A stretch of 64,000 bases of DNA, from contig NZ_CP021780.1 in assembly GCF_002192415.1 (NCBI RefSeq), forward strand, positions 1,488,001-1,552,000, written 5' to 3'. Positions 24,654-33,138 of this stretch are shown piece after piece. The notes below the pieces were generated by a model. That model had not been told where the DNA came from, did not search any database, and worked only from the letters and a program-made list of their open reading frames with translations. How positions within the stretch are numbered: the first letter of the stretch is position 1; each line of letters opens with the position of its first letter. The translations under genes were made by a program, and so were the position numbers. The DNA comes from Paenibacillus donghaensis. GTDB lineage: Bacteria; Bacillota; Bacilli; Paenibacillales; Paenibacillaceae.

Positions 24654-26999
24654 ATGAAGACAAGTGTAATCGTGAAGCTGGCCCTGGCCAATATCCGCAG
24701 GCGCAAAAGCACGGCAGCCACCTTGTTCCTGATGATTCTGCTGGCTGTGCTGCTGCTGAACATCGGTGCGTCTATCTTCTTGAAGCTGGACACGTTCCAG
24801 CAGGAGAAGCTGGAGGAGCTGCGAACACCTGACATGATTGCCTATTTCAAAAGTAATGAACATCTGCCTGAATATGAAGCACTTGTGAGTCAAGCGCCGG
24901 CTACGTTAACCTGGGAGAATGAATCCGTGCTGCTCCTCAGCGATGCTAAATTTAAGTCCGGTGAGAGTACAACTACTGCCAACCTGCTCATGTTAAATGC
25001 GGACCAAGAGCGGAACATGGCTCCCATGCATACTACGGAACAAGTTACCAACAAGAGTGAGCAGCTGATTTATCTTCCTTACATGCTGCATGTCAGTACG
25101 GGGCTTAAGCTTGGAGAGGAATTCTCGTTCACCTATGGCGGCAGTAATTTCACCTATCTGGTTGGAGGTTTTGTAGAGGATGCCTTGCTTGGCACCTTCA
25201 GCAACGGTGCGCTAAAGGTGTTTGTCAGCGGTGAGGCCTATAGCGAGCTGCAAGCCAGTAGTGGAACGACTGCAGATTACAGCCTTTTGTCCGTTAACTT
25301 CAAGGAGGATGTGAAGCCAGATAAGCTGGACGAGAAGCTGGGCGACCGGCTGTTTGCTTCGGGAACTACAGACGCTTTTTCGATCATGCTGGTGGATGGA
25401 GGTGTGGAGGGGAACCGGATGCTGGTAAGTATTCTGGCAGCCATTCTGATCGCGTTCGCTCTGATTATGGTAGGGATCTCCCTGATTGTTATCCGGTTTC
25501 AGATTCTCAGCCATATTGAAGACCATCTTGTGAATATTGGGGTGCTAAAAGCGAATGGCTACACCTCCGCACAAATCAGCGGCTCCTTGCTGCTGCAGTT
25601 TGCTGTGATTGCCATTGCCGCGGCACTGCCGGGCATTGCGCTAGCGTATATAGCGATGCCGCTGGTGGGCAATCAGATCTCCGCCTTCATCGGTCTGTTA
25701 TGGCCCACTTCCTTCGATATGCTTAGCGTCTTGATCAGTGTTGCCAGCGTGACGCTGCTGGTGCTGCTGGTCACCTTCCTCTCCAGTAAACGGGCCCGGA
25801 CGATTACTCCAATCGCCGCGCTGCAGAGCGGAATGAACACGCACAGCTTCAAGCGTAACCCGTACCCGCTGGAAGGCACACGGCTTCGCCTGCAGCTGGC
25901 GCTGGGGCTCAAAGCCCTGACCCGGCAGTTGAAGCAGAACGTGATGATTGTAATCATAGTGGCAGGCCTCACCTTCTCCAGCCTCTTCTGCTCCATCCTT
26001 AATTTCAACTTTACTTCAGACACCACTGCCATTCTGAAGCTGGTAGGGATTGAGCACAGCAGTCTGCTGATGGTGCTGAAGGATAGTACACAGCAGGAGA
26101 AGTTGTTCGCTGAAGTTGCAGCGATGCAGGGAGTGTCCAAGATCACCCCGCTGGATACCCATTCCGCCTCCATCGGCGATAGCAGATTCGTGTTACAGGT
26201 GACCGATGACTTCAGTAGAATGGAGACGGAGACCGTATTTAAGGGCCGTCAGCCCAAATATGACAATGAGATTGCTCTCTCAGCCAAAGTAGCCAAGCTG
26301 GAGGGCAAGCAGCTTGGGGATGAGGTGACGATTGTACTGGGAGCGGCGAGCGCACAATATCTGGTGACCGGGCTTAGCCAGCAGATTACACAGGAAGGCA
26401 AAGTCGCCACCATGACGACAGAAGGGATGCTAAGACTGCAGCCTGACTTCAAATCCAAGATAATCAATGTGTATCTGGATCAGGGAGTGGATGCTGCCCG
26501 GTTCAGCGAGCAACTGGAAGAGCAATATCCCGGCATGTGGAACATTGTGAACATCGAAGAGGCGATGCAGAGCACGCTCGGCAGCTTCACCACGGCAATC
26601 TCCTCGATGGCAGGCGTGATCACAGTACTTACGATCCTTGTAGTCAGCCTGATTCTGTATCTTGTCATCAAAAGCCTCATTCTGAAGCGCAAGCGTGAGT
26701 TCGGCATTCTGAAGGGGCTTGGTTATACAACCTTTAATCTGATGTCGCAGATCACCTTCAGTCTGCTGCCTGTCATAGCTGTGGGTGTGCTGGCGGGCAG
26801 CGCCGTAGGGTATTTCTACTCCGACTTTCTGTTCGTGAAGCTGCTGTCCGGCTTAGGTATCTACAATGCCGAACTGGCCGTTAGCCTGCCGCAGGTACTG
26901 CTGCTCTGTCTGGCCATCCTGGCTACGGCCTATGCCGTCTCCATGCTGGTGGCCCGGCGTATCCGCAAGATCAGCGTGTATGAGATGCTGGTGGAGTAA
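24654..26999 (+). CDS. FtsX-like ABC transporter permease
   Basis: Membrane protein of 781 residues with two FtsX blocks. An N-terminal membrane helix (AATLFLMILLAVLLLNIGA) is followed by a large extracytoplasmic domain, then three helices around residues 255-385. A second helix-plus-domain unit begins near residue 425 (NVMIVIIVAGLTFSSLFC), and three final helices end at the C-terminus. The length and double layout match MacB-like lipoprotein, peptide or antimicrobial-resistance exporters more than the 10-helix BceB type. It is the last gene of the RR-HK-ATPase-permease module. The substrate is unknown; a stress-response or peptide-detoxification role is inferred from the neighbouring two-component system. 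A MITE begins 13 bp after its stop. Confidence 0.9.
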   Translation: MKTSVIVKLALANIRRRKSTAATLFLMILLAVLLLNIGASIFLKLDTFQQEKLEELRTPDMIAYFKSNEHLPEYEALVSQAPATLTWENESVLLLSDAKFKSGESTTTANLLMLNADQERNMAPMHTTEQVTNKSEQLIYLPYMLHVSTGLKLGEEFSFTYGGSNFTYLVGGFVEDALLGTFSNGALKVFVSGEAYSELQASSGTTADYSLLSVNFKEDVKPDKLDEKLGDRLFASGTTDAFSIMLVDGGVEGNRMLVSILAAILIAFALIMVGISLIVIRFQILSHIEDHLVNIGVLKANGYTSAQISGSLLLQFAVIAIAAALPGIALAYIAMPLVGNQISAFIGLLWPTSFDMLSVLISVASVTLLVLLVTFLSSKRARTITPIAALQSGMNTHSFKRNPYPLEGTRLRLQLALGLKALTRQLKQNVMIVIIVAGLTFSSLFCSILNFNFTSDTTAILKLVGIEHSSLLMVLKDSTQQEKLFAEVAAMQGVSKITPLDTHSASIGDSRFVLQVTDDFSRMETETVFKGRQPKYDNEIALSAKVAKLEGKQLGDEVTIVLGAASAQYLVTGLSQQITQEGKVATMTTEGMLRLQPDFKSKIINVYLDQGVDAARFSEQLEEQYPGMWNIVNIEEAMQSTLGSFTTAISSMAGVITVLTILVVSLILYLVIKSLILKRKREFGILKGLGYTTFNLMSQITFSLLPVIAVGVLAGSAVGYFYSDFLFVKLLSGLGIYNAELAVSLPQVLLLCLAILATAYAVSMLVARRIRKISVYEMLVE

Positions 27000-27011
27000 C
27001 TTAATGTTTTA

Positions 27012-27111
27012 TAAGATGAACTTAAGAATGCTGAGGTGGAGTTGTCAGAAAGCCTGGTGCATAGGGCTACCCCGGCAACTCCGGATTTAACATTCTTAAG
27101 TTCACGTTCTA
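27012..27111 (+). mobile_element. TA-targeting MITE, copy 1
   Basis: 100-bp element with long terminal inverted repeats: TAAGATGAACTTAAGAATG at the left and CATTCTTAAGTTCACGTTCTA at the right. It is flanked by TA at 27010-27011 and 27112-27113. Inner arms GGAGTTGTC and GGCAACTCC also pair. It is non-coding. Related copies are at 30431, 51806 and (half) 40494. Confidence 0.8.
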
Positions 27112-27126
27112 TAGATGGAAGATGGA

Positions 27127-27155
27127 AGCGGCTGCCCTTGAGGCAGCCGCTTTCT
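27127..27155 (+). terminator. Terminator-like hairpin after MITE copy 1
   Basis: Perfect arms AGCGGCTGCC (27127-27136) and 27142-27151 followed by TTCT. It could end transcription from the ABC operon through the MITE. Confidence 0.6.
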
Positions 27156-27201
27156 ACAAATATAAGAAAGTATATGTTTCACAATATCCTTTATCCTTCT
27201 A

Positions 27202-27256
27202 TTTCTCGCAGAAACGGTTACCGTTCCTAAAGGGACAGTGAAGCCGTTTCTACTTG
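27202..27256 (+). repeat. Two-stem structured repeat, copy 2
   Basis: Outer stem AGAAACGG (27210-27217) with CCGTTTCT (27244-27251), perfect pairing; the inner hairpin is CCTAAAGGG with short arms. It matches the motif at 16841-16896 in sequence, order and stem positions. It lies about 190 bp upstream of the GH28 gene. Confidence 0.55.
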
Positions 27257-27355
27257 GTTCTACAGGAATGTTAACGATGTCATTTTATTGACATATTATC
27301 TATAGAATAAGCACAAACAATTATGCACACGTGAAAATTATATTGTCAGCATTTA

Positions 27356-27373
27356 TATGGAAGCGCTATAATT
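27356..27373 (+). promoter_or_regulatory. Possible CcpA (cre) site before GH28 gene
   Basis: TGGAAGCGCTATAA resembles the catabolite-repression consensus TGNAARCGNWWWCA with one core mismatch. It is 70 bp upstream of the polygalacturonase start, which would suit carbon-catabolite control. Confidence 0.4.
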
Positions 27374-27441
27374 AACAAGAATGAGCGGATGTAGAGGCCT
27401 ACATAAATTTATAAGTGTTTGAAGAAGAGGAGCGAATGCAG

Positions 27442-28790
27442 ATGTATAACATTATTGATTATGGAGCACAGAAGAACAGTGAGGCACTGGCGACCGAAGC
27501 CATTGCCCTAGCGATAGCGGCGGCCAGCGAGGCGGGCGGGGGACGGTGCTTGTGCCGGCAGGAACCTACCAGACCGGAGCGATTACGCTAAGAAGCAATA
27601 TCGAGCTTCATCTAAGTCCTGGAGCAGTGCTGTCCTTCAGTACAGATCCGGCACATTACCCTCCGGTGGAGAACCGCTGGGAGGGTGTGAAGCAGCAGGT
27701 ACACAGCCCTTGTATTTACGGTGAGAACCTGAGCAACGTATCGGTTACAGGGAACGGCACGCTAGAAGGGAACGGCGCCCCTTGGTGGGATAAACAACGC
27801 AATCACAGCGAACAGCTCGAATATCCACGCCCGACGCTGATCGGTTTCAACGGCTGCCAGAGAGTGACGCTGAAGGATCTGAATCTGACGAACTCCCCAA
27901 GCTGGACGGTGAATCCGGTCGGCTGTACCAATGTTACCATTGATAATCTCTCTATTCTCAATCCGGCGGATTCCCCGAATACGGATGGCATCAATCCCGA
28001 ATCCTGCTCTAATGTACGGATCAGCAACTGCAACATCGATGTAGGCGATGACTGTATCGCCATCAAGGCAGGCACAGAGGATACCGCAGAACGTGTGCCT
28101 TGCGAGAACATTACGATTACTAACTGCACCATGGTCCACGGACATGGAGCGGTGGTGCTGGGCAGTGAGATGAGCGGCGATATCCGCAATGTAACGATCA
28201 GCAACTGTGTGTTCAAGCAAACGGACCGCGGCATCCGCATGAAATCCCGGCGTGGTCGCGGCGGGATTGTGGAGGACATTCGCATCAGCAATATTGTCAT
28301 GGAGGATGTGCTGTGTCCGTTCACGATGAACCTGTATTATTTCTGCGGACCGCGGGGCAAAGAGAAATATGTCTGGGATAAGAATCCCTATCCGATCACG
28401 GCAGAGACGCCTTGCTTCCGGCGGATTCATTTCGCCAATATTACGGCACGTAATGTTCATGCTGCGGCTGGATTTATGTATGGACTGGCTGAGCAGTATG
28501 TGTCGGAGGTAACGTTTACCAACATTGACATCTCCATGGCCAAGAATGCGGTTCCCGGCCACCCGGATATGATGACAGGTATGGAGAATATGAACAACCG
28601 CGGCTTCTATCTGTCCAATGTAAGGGATGTGCTGTTCCATCAGGTCACGGTGGAGAATCATGAAGGCCCGACCTTTTATATTGAGAACAGCGACAATGTT
28701 GAGGTCATTCACTGTCATTCACGGAACACAGTGAAACCGGAGCAATTGGTGAAACGGGTAGTCAGCGAAGTCTCGCCAGTAACGCCGTGA
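27442..28790 (+). pseudogene. GH28 polygalacturonase, broken by a 1-base frameshift
   Basis: Pectin-degrading right-handed beta-helix enzyme, about 449 residues if intact, without a signal peptide, so probably acting on imported oligogalacturonides. The 5' part starts at ATG 27442 (GAGGAG 8 bases upstream) and reads MYNIIDYGAQ... to EAGG. The frame then shifts at a run of five G (27538-27542). With six G the sequence would read EAGGGTVLVPAGTYQTGAI, the normal GH28 start, in the frame that continues to 28790. Catalytic motifs are intact: NTDGIN (about residue 179), DDCIAIKAG (about 202), GHGAVVLGSE (about 233) and RMKS (about 264). The defect is a homopolymer contraction: a recent pseudogene, a phase-variable tract or a sequencing error. 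A possible cre site lies upstream and a terminator at 28841. Confidence 0.85.
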
Positions 28791-28800
28791 ACTAACTAAA

Positions 28801-28977
28801 CCTGCAAATATACAGGAATTATTGCTAGATAGAGCCTACAAGAGGGAGTGCCTGCAAAAGTGCAGGTATTTCCCTCTTTATTTGTTCCACAGACGATATT
28901 TAAGCTAAAAAGATGTAAGTTTGCAGGAATTAGCTGCTCACAACCCATGACTCCAGAAAAAGATGTATTTTCGCAGG
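28801..28977. repeat. Tetrad repeat with CCTGCA units, containing a terminator
   Basis: Two 16-bp units CCTGCAAATATACAGG (28801) and CCTGCAAAAGTGCAGG (28850) are followed by two inverted related units at 28911 and 28962 (GATGTAAGTTTGCAGG, GATGTATTTTCGCAGG). Spacing is 49, 61 and 51 bp, the same geometry as the tetrad elements but with another unit sequence and no recognised ends. Confidence 0.6.
28841..28883 (+). terminator. Rho-independent terminator after GH28 gene
   Basis: AGAGGGA (28841-28847) with TCCCTCT (28871-28877) encloses the inner palindrome CCTGCA/TGCAGG and is followed by TTATTTG. It uses one tetrad unit as its inner stem. Confidence 0.75.
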
Positions 28978-29119
28978 AATTTCTAAATTGCTATTCAAAG
29001 TATAGCGAATTAGGTACAACGAGTTAAACCTAGGGTAATCTGATTTCCGTAATCTGAGATATTTAGAATTTTAGAGTTTTGGCTTGAAACATCATTCGGC
29101 GCATGTAGTCGCGAGAATG

Positions 29120-29507
29120 GTTACTTCTTAGATCCCAGAGAGGATTTAGATGGTGCTCTATAACGTTCGGAGCAATTAGATGCGAATCTGGTTACTACTT
29201 AGGTCCAGCGTGAATTTAGAATGTTGCCTGGAATGTTCGGAGCAAATAGATGTAAAACTGCAACTAAATTCCGCTGGATCACCAACCAACGGATGAATAA
29301 GTGCGATTGTGCAACTAATTTTGAGTAAATCAAGCTTATTTCGCTCAGAAGGCCAAATTAGATGCCTTTTTGCATCTGTTTTGTTCAATGAAGGAAAAAT
29401 TCGTAAATTAAATGCACTTTCGCAACTAATCGGCGGATTGGACTTATGAAACTATCACGGAACTGAGTTTTCGATGTTCTCAACGTCCGAGGTTGCTTCG
29501 AACGCTC
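29120..29507 (+). mobile_element. Nested tetrad elements, copy C (right end lost)
   Basis: The outer copy begins at 29120 (GTTACTTCTTAGATCC); its first unit starts at 29177. That unit is cut after TAGATG-CGAATCTG by an inner copy beginning GTTACTACTTAGG at 29191. The inner copy has units at 29248, 29299, 29359 and 29409 (spacing 51, 60, 50). Its right end, expected near 29507, is degenerate after CGTCCGAGG. The region 28978-29547 holds no credible gene. Confidence 0.7.
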
Positions 29508-29547
29508 TAAGCATCATCCCTAGATAGTGACCGACCCTGAATGCATC

Positions 29548-30402
29548 CTATTTCTGCTTGTTAATGGTACGTAACGCTTTCGTGACAATCCTCGACGTTT
29601 CCTTGGTGGCGGATTGTTTGCGCCAGCGGTCGCAGACGGACTGCACCCAATCCGTGTGCGATTTGGCGGCATCGTTCAGCCAGTTGCCCACAGAGTCCTG
29701 CACATATTTGGCCGGATCGGAGCGGACAGCTTCCAGCAGGTGCAGGCCTAGCGCCGGCTCGTTCTTAAGTGCAGTGATATGCTTGGCCCACACTCCCTGA
29801 GGGCGGGTCGCTTCTATCGCAAAACGGCGGATATTGGCATCGGGGTTCTGGACCCAGGTGTCCAGCAGTGCCAGTGCCTGTGGTAACTGGAGGATGATCG
29901 CCTCTCTAACCGCCATCCAGGAAATCTCGCGCACCCCGAAATGGGCATCGGCGGCGAACGCGCGGATACCGCTCAGCCGATCCGCCAGTTCCAGCTGCGG
30001 GTCCAGCCCAATGATATAGGCCGCCCAGCAGCGGACACTGTCGGACGGATGCGTAGCCAGTGACTGGAATACCTCTTCACGGCGCTCGATAGTTAGCTTG
30101 TTGAGGAACTGCAGCCAATCGGCGGCAAAAGCTGGAATCAGCTTCATGATCCGCGTCTCTGTAGGATGCTGGTTCCACCTGCTAAGCATATCTTGGCACT
30201 CCACTTCCAAGTCCAGCGACTGAACTACATGCTGGAACAGCAGCTGATGATCCACAGCCAGCCACTCCGTCAGATTGACGCTCTGGATCTGGCCGCTATT
30301 CAGCAGGTTCAATACCTCTGGCGGGATCTCGCTGACCTTGCGAGCGCCTTTGCGCTCTTGTATCCATGCGGCAACCGGAATCTCTGCCTGAATGGGTTCC
30401 AT
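29548..30402 (-). CDS. AlkC-like HEAT-repeat DNA alkylation repair protein
   Basis: All-helical protein of 284 residues made of HEAT-type repeats, resembling the AlkC/AlkD-class DNA glycosylases that remove alkylated bases without flipping. Repeats are visible from about residue 95 onward, e.g. SDSVRCWAAYIIG, HFGVREISWMAVREA, DANIRRFAIEATRPQGVWAKHI, then DPAKYVQDSVGNWLNDAAKS near the C-terminus, which is typical of the AlkC-like group. ATG 30402 is preceded by TAGGAGG. It is monocistronic and on the opposite strand from most neighbours. The biochemical activity is inferred from family resemblance; the N-terminal 60 residues are less recognisable. It is flanked by a tetrad element on one side and a MITE on the other. 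Confidence 0.72.
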   Translation of the reverse strand: MEPIQAEIPVAAWIQERKGARKVSEIPPEVLNLLNSGQIQSVNLTEWLAVDHQLLFQHVVQSLDLEVECQDMLSRWNQHPTETRIMKLIPAFAADWLQFLNKLTIERREEVFQSLATHPSDSVRCWAAYIIGLDPQLELADRLSGIRAFAADAHFGVREISWMAVREAIILQLPQALALLDTWVQNPDANIRRFAIEATRPQGVWAKHITALKNEPALGLHLLEAVRSDPAKYVQDSVGNWLNDAAKSHTDWVQSVCDRWRKQSATKETSRIVTKALRTINKQK

Positions 30403-30430
30403 ATCTTCAACCTCCTAAATTCCATGCTAT

Positions 30431-30529
30431 TAAGATGAACTTAAGAATGAAGCGGTGGAGTTGTCAGAATGCCTGGTGCATAGGGCTATCGGACAACTCC
30501 TAATATAACATGTTTAAGTTCACGTTCTA
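30431..30529 (+). mobile_element. TA-targeting MITE, copy 2
   Basis: 99-bp element with TAAGATGAACTTAAGAATG at the left and GTTCACGTTCTA at the right, inner arms GGAGTTGTC and GACAACTCC. The right flank is TA. It lies 28 bp upstream of the AlkC-like gene, so it could affect its promoter or carry it. Confidence 0.8.
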
Positions 30530-30587
30530 TAGCCTGAAGCATACCGTGGAATAGGTGACTTAAGCTGTAATCCCGATTACAACTCCA

Positions 30588-31271
30588 CTAATTCCAGGCC
30601 TCGTTATGCAAGGCATCACGGTTCACCGCCACAGACTTGAAGCCGGTTCGGATCAAGCCTTGCCGGGCCAGCTCCTGCAGCGCTCCACTTACCGCTTCAC
30701 GTGAGGCGCCTGCCAGATGCGCCACCTGCTGATGGGTCAGCGGCAGTCCAATCGTCACATAGCCATCCTGCTCCCCGCTCCCAAACAGACCGGCCAGTCT
30801 TAGCAGAACATGCAGTATCCTGTGATGCAGATCGCCAAGAGCAAGCTGATGGGCCAGAGAGGTCAGCTCGGCAATCCGGCGGCCCAGCACCTCCATCAGG
30901 CTCAGCATAAACCGGGGATGGTGGAGCAGGAAATCGGCAGCCCGCTCCTGATCCAGCAGACAGATATCACATTCCCCGATGGTTTCGATAAACAGATCGC
31001 GGGTACCGAAGGAGAGGCCGTTCAGTTCGCCGAATACATTGCCTTCACCCAGGATATCAAGCGTGAATTGTTTGCCTTCGGCACTCAGCTTGTAGAGCCG
31101 AAGTTTGCCTTTTTTGACAAAATAAAAGCCTTCTCTGAAGGTCTGCGGCGTCTGGATCAAGCTGTTCTTCGGGAAGACAGTAATGGAAGTGAGCTGGTCC
31201 ATCTCCAGCAGGTCTTCCGGGGATAAGCTGTTCATCAACTGAAATTGAGAGAGATATTGTATATTGTTCAT
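30588..31271 (-). CDS. Crp/Fnr-family transcriptional regulator
   Basis: Regulator of 227 residues with an N-terminal cyclic-nucleotide-type beta-roll (FPKNSLIQTP...GKLRLYKLSAEGKQFTLDILGEGNVFGEL), a long dimer helix, and a C-terminal helix-turn-helix (LTHQQVAHLAGASREAVSGALQELARQGLI). ATG 31271 follows CAGGAGG. The four N-terminal Fnr cysteines are absent, so an oxygen-sensing iron-sulphur cluster is unlikely, and the ligand is unknown. The gene is divergent from the GNAT gene at 31323; the two share a 51-bp promoter region, so the regulator may control both. Confidence 0.88.
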   Translation of the reverse strand: MNNIQYLSQFQLMNSLSPEDLLEMDQLTSITVFPKNSLIQTPQTFREGFYFVKKGKLRLYKLSAEGKQFTLDILGEGNVFGELNGLSFGTRDLFIETIGECDICLLDQERAADFLLHHPRFMLSLMEVLGRRIAELTSLAHQLALGDLHHRILHVLLRLAGLFGSGEQDGYVTIGLPLTHQQVAHLAGASREAVSGALQELARQGLIRTGFKSVAVNRDALHNEAWN

Positions 31272-31322
31272 GGTTCCTCCTGGAGTATATTAAATTACAT
31301 CATACAGTAAGGAAGCGATAAT

Positions 31323-31886
31323 ATGGCAAAACTAACAACCGAACGTTTAATTCTGCGCAGATTCAGAGCGGAGGATGGTGAGGATCTATACCGCTACTTG
31401 TCCCAGGAGACGGTGGTGAAATACGAGCCTTACGGGGTGTTCACACGGGAGCAGAGCCAGACTGAAGCGGAAAGACGGGCAACGGATTCCGCTTTCTGGG
31501 CCGTCTGCCTGAAGGAAGAGGGAACGCTGATCGGCAACCTGTACTTCCAGCAGCAGCAGCCGGAGAGGTTTGGAACATGGGAATTAGGATATGTGTTCAA
31601 TACGGAATTTCAGGGACAAGGCTATGCCACGGAAGCCTGCCGGGCACTCTTGGCCTATGGTTTCGGAGAGCTGCAGATCCGCAGAGTGATTGCGCGTTGT
31701 AACCCGGATAATACTTCATCCTGGAAGCTGCTGGAGCGGCTCTCCTTACGCCAAGAGGGGCATGCGCTGCAAACGGTCTTCTTCAAAACGGATTCAAGCG
31801 GTGCGCCGATCTGGCATGATACGTTCGCCTATGGGATGCTGGCGTCAGAGTGGGTGCCAAGCAGCCAATTAGAGCTACAGCCCTAA
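31323..31886 (+). CDS. GNAT acetyltransferase, RimJ/RimL type
   Basis: Acyl-CoA-dependent N-acetyltransferase of 187 residues. It starts TTERLILRRFRAEDGEDLYRYLS, the usual opening of RimJ/RimL-like enzymes. The acetyl-CoA binding motif is ELGYVFNTEFQGQGYATEACRALL near residues 89-112, and RRVIARCNPDNTSSWKLLERL follows. The substrate could be a protein N-terminus, an aminoglycoside-like compound or a metabolite; nothing visible decides. ATG 31323 follows AAGGAAGCG. It is transcribed divergently from the Crp/Fnr gene and followed by a strong terminator at 31918. Confidence 0.88.
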   Translation: MAKLTTERLILRRFRAEDGEDLYRYLSQETVVKYEPYGVFTREQSQTEAERRATDSAFWAVCLKEEGTLIGNLYFQQQQPERFGTWELGYVFNTEFQGQGYATEACRALLAYGFGELQIRRVIARCNPDNTSSWKLLERLSLRQEGHALQTVFFKTDSSGAPIWHDTFAYGMLASEWVPSSQLELQP

Positions 31887-31917
31887 TAGAATAGAAGAGG
31901 ACAGCTATAGGACTGCC

Positions 31918-31940
31918 AAAAGGACAGCTGTCCTTTTTTT
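31918..31940 (+). terminator. Rho-independent terminator after GNAT gene
   Basis: AAAAGGACAGCTGTCC is a compact palindrome continuing directly into seven T. Confidence 0.85.
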
Positions 31941-32039
31941 CATGCTTTTCCTGCACTATCTTAAAGTATGGATGGCAGTGGAAGGAGATACTCTGAATGA
32001 TGGATACAGGATTGCTGGTGATCCGGGAGGTTATTCACT

Positions 32040-32141
32040 GGATACCCTGTTACAATAAGCGTAAGCGGCCGTGACAATGTCGGCACGATGAAGCTCTGCG
32101 ACGACATTCTGGCTGCTCTTGCTGCAAGCAGCAAGCAGTAA
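32040..32141 (+). pseudogene. Possible C-terminal remnant of a lost gene
   Basis: An open stretch reads GYPVTISVSGRDNVGTMKLC followed by DDILAALAASSKQ and a stop. It has protein-like composition but no start codon, and the codons upstream are interrupted by stops. The family is not recognised. The rest of the 31941-32229 gap shows nothing else. Confidence 0.3.
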
Positions 32142-32229
32142 GATTGCAATGGATTTCACACGATTTGCAATGGAGCTGAAATATCGTAAACTGTAGAAAT
32201 ACTAGCTTACGAGAATGGAGCACCTAGCT

Positions 32230-32889
32230 ATGGAGCCGCAGCGCGAGGATAGGCTGAACCAGCTGCTGGAGCTGGTGAACAGCGATTTGTTAACCGGGGT
32301 ATCTATCCGAAGTATGGATCCCCATGAGCCGGTGGAGATTCTGCGATTGCCGCAGCCCTGGAATAAGCTGGGTACAGGGAACTATGCAGCCGTATTGGGG
32401 CACCCGGAATATATGGAATATGCCGTAAAGGTGTACGCTCCAGGCAGGCCGGGTATAGAAGAGGAGGGTGAGGTATACCGCAGGCTGGGACAGCATCCCT
32501 CCTTCTCTGAATGTTATGCGGCCGGAGCGGGTTATCTGCTGCTGAAGCGTCTGCAAGGGACAACCTTCTACGACTGTATCCAGCGCGGAATCCCGATTCC
32601 CGTTCAGGCTATTGCTGACATTGACCAAGCGCTCGCCTATGCGCGTACGTGTGGCCTCTCCCCTCATGACGTGCATGCCAAAAATGTGATGCTGCAGAAT
32701 GGGCATGGTCTGATTGTCGATGTATCGGATTTCCTGAAGACGGAGGATTGCGGGATGTGGGAGGATTTCAAGCAGGCTTATGAGCGGCTGTACCGGCCGA
32801 TTGCCTCCCGCTGGGTGTTCCCAGTTCCCCGCTTTGTGCTCGAAGGAGTCCGCAGGGGATATCGGTTATGGCGGAGACGAAAGTCCTAG
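32230..32889 (+). CDS. Protein-kinase-like protein
   Basis: Protein of 219 residues with Ser/Thr-kinase-like motifs. A glycine loop LGTGNYAAVL is followed by the ATP-anchoring Lys in EYAVKVY, a Glu in EEEGEVYRRLG (possible helix-C Glu), the catalytic loop SPHDVHAKNVML (Asp and Asn in place) and a metal-site segment IVDVSDF, in which the usual DFG reads DVS. The C-terminal lobe is very short, ending in a basic tail (YRLWRRRKS). The start is set at ATG 32230, with GGAG 9 bases upstream; ATG 32215 has none. It may be a small active kinase or a degenerate one. No membrane or sensor domain is present and there is no operon partner, so its target is unknown. Confidence 0.72.
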   Translation: MEPQREDRLNQLLELVNSDLLTGVSIRSMDPHEPVEILRLPQPWNKLGTGNYAAVLGHPEYMEYAVKVYAPGRPGIEEEGEVYRRLGQHPSFSECYAAGAGYLLLKRLQGTTFYDCIQRGIPIPVQAIADIDQALAYARTCGLSPHDVHAKNVMLQNGHGLIVDVSDFLKTEDCGMWEDFKQAYERLYRPIASRWVFPVPRFVLEGVRRGYRLWRRRKS

Positions 32890-32899
32890 AGAGGAAACA

Positions 32900-32924
32900 C
32901 CGGCGCAGATTTCGCCGGATTTTG
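32900..32924 (+). terminator. Terminator after kinase-like gene
   Basis: CCGGCG (32900-32905) pairs with CGCCGG (32913-32918), followed by ATTTTGTT. Confidence 0.7.
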
Positions 32925-32954
32925 TTGACAATGAATCCCCTTACATGTTATCGT
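32925..32954 (+). promoter_or_regulatory. Sigma-A-like promoter of the PTS operon
   Basis: TTGACA (32925-32930) and TATCGT (32949-32954) with an 18-bp spacer, just upstream of the antiterminator target. Confidence 0.5.
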
Positions 32955-32990
32955 TCTAGACAGAAGAACAATTGAATATCCAATTCAAGA

Positions 32991-33019
32991 CGTGTTACTG
33001 GTCAAGCAGGCAGGATCTG
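32991..33019 (+). promoter_or_regulatory. LicT-type RNA antiterminator target (RAT)
   Basis: CGTGTTACTG then GCAGGCAGGATCTG reproduces the LicT/BglG target pattern (GGATTGTTACTG...GCAGGCAAAACC). Its 3' half overlaps the 5' arm of the following terminator, so the two structures are mutually exclusive. The LicT-type protein encoded at 36553 is the natural ligand. Confidence 0.85.
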
Positions 33020-33080
33020 ATTTGGAGAAATATGTACATTAGTTATTAATGTGGATATTTTTCCGGTTGGATCTTTTTTT
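33013..33080 (+). terminator. Leader terminator of the PTS operon
   Basis: The segment 33014-33033 (GATCTGATTTGGAGAAATAT) pairs, with G-U pairs, with 33055-33073, followed by seven T. Transcription passes only when the antiterminator binds the RAT. Confidence 0.82.
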
Positions 33081-33138
33081 GTTTCTTACAACAATCATCG
33101 GGCATAGGATTGGCCGATCAGACTTGGAGGAAATGAAT

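Noticed and set aside
22438..26999. Classification as a BceRS-BceAB bacitracin-type module
   Set aside because: The kinase has a sensor domain of about 100 residues and the permease has the duplicated FtsX layout, unlike the short-loop BceS and 10-helix BceB proteins.
27012..27111. Reading the roughly 100-bp inverted repeats as ordinary transcription terminators
   Set aside because: Four related copies with TA flanks and no T run, one interrupting another element, show they are MITEs.
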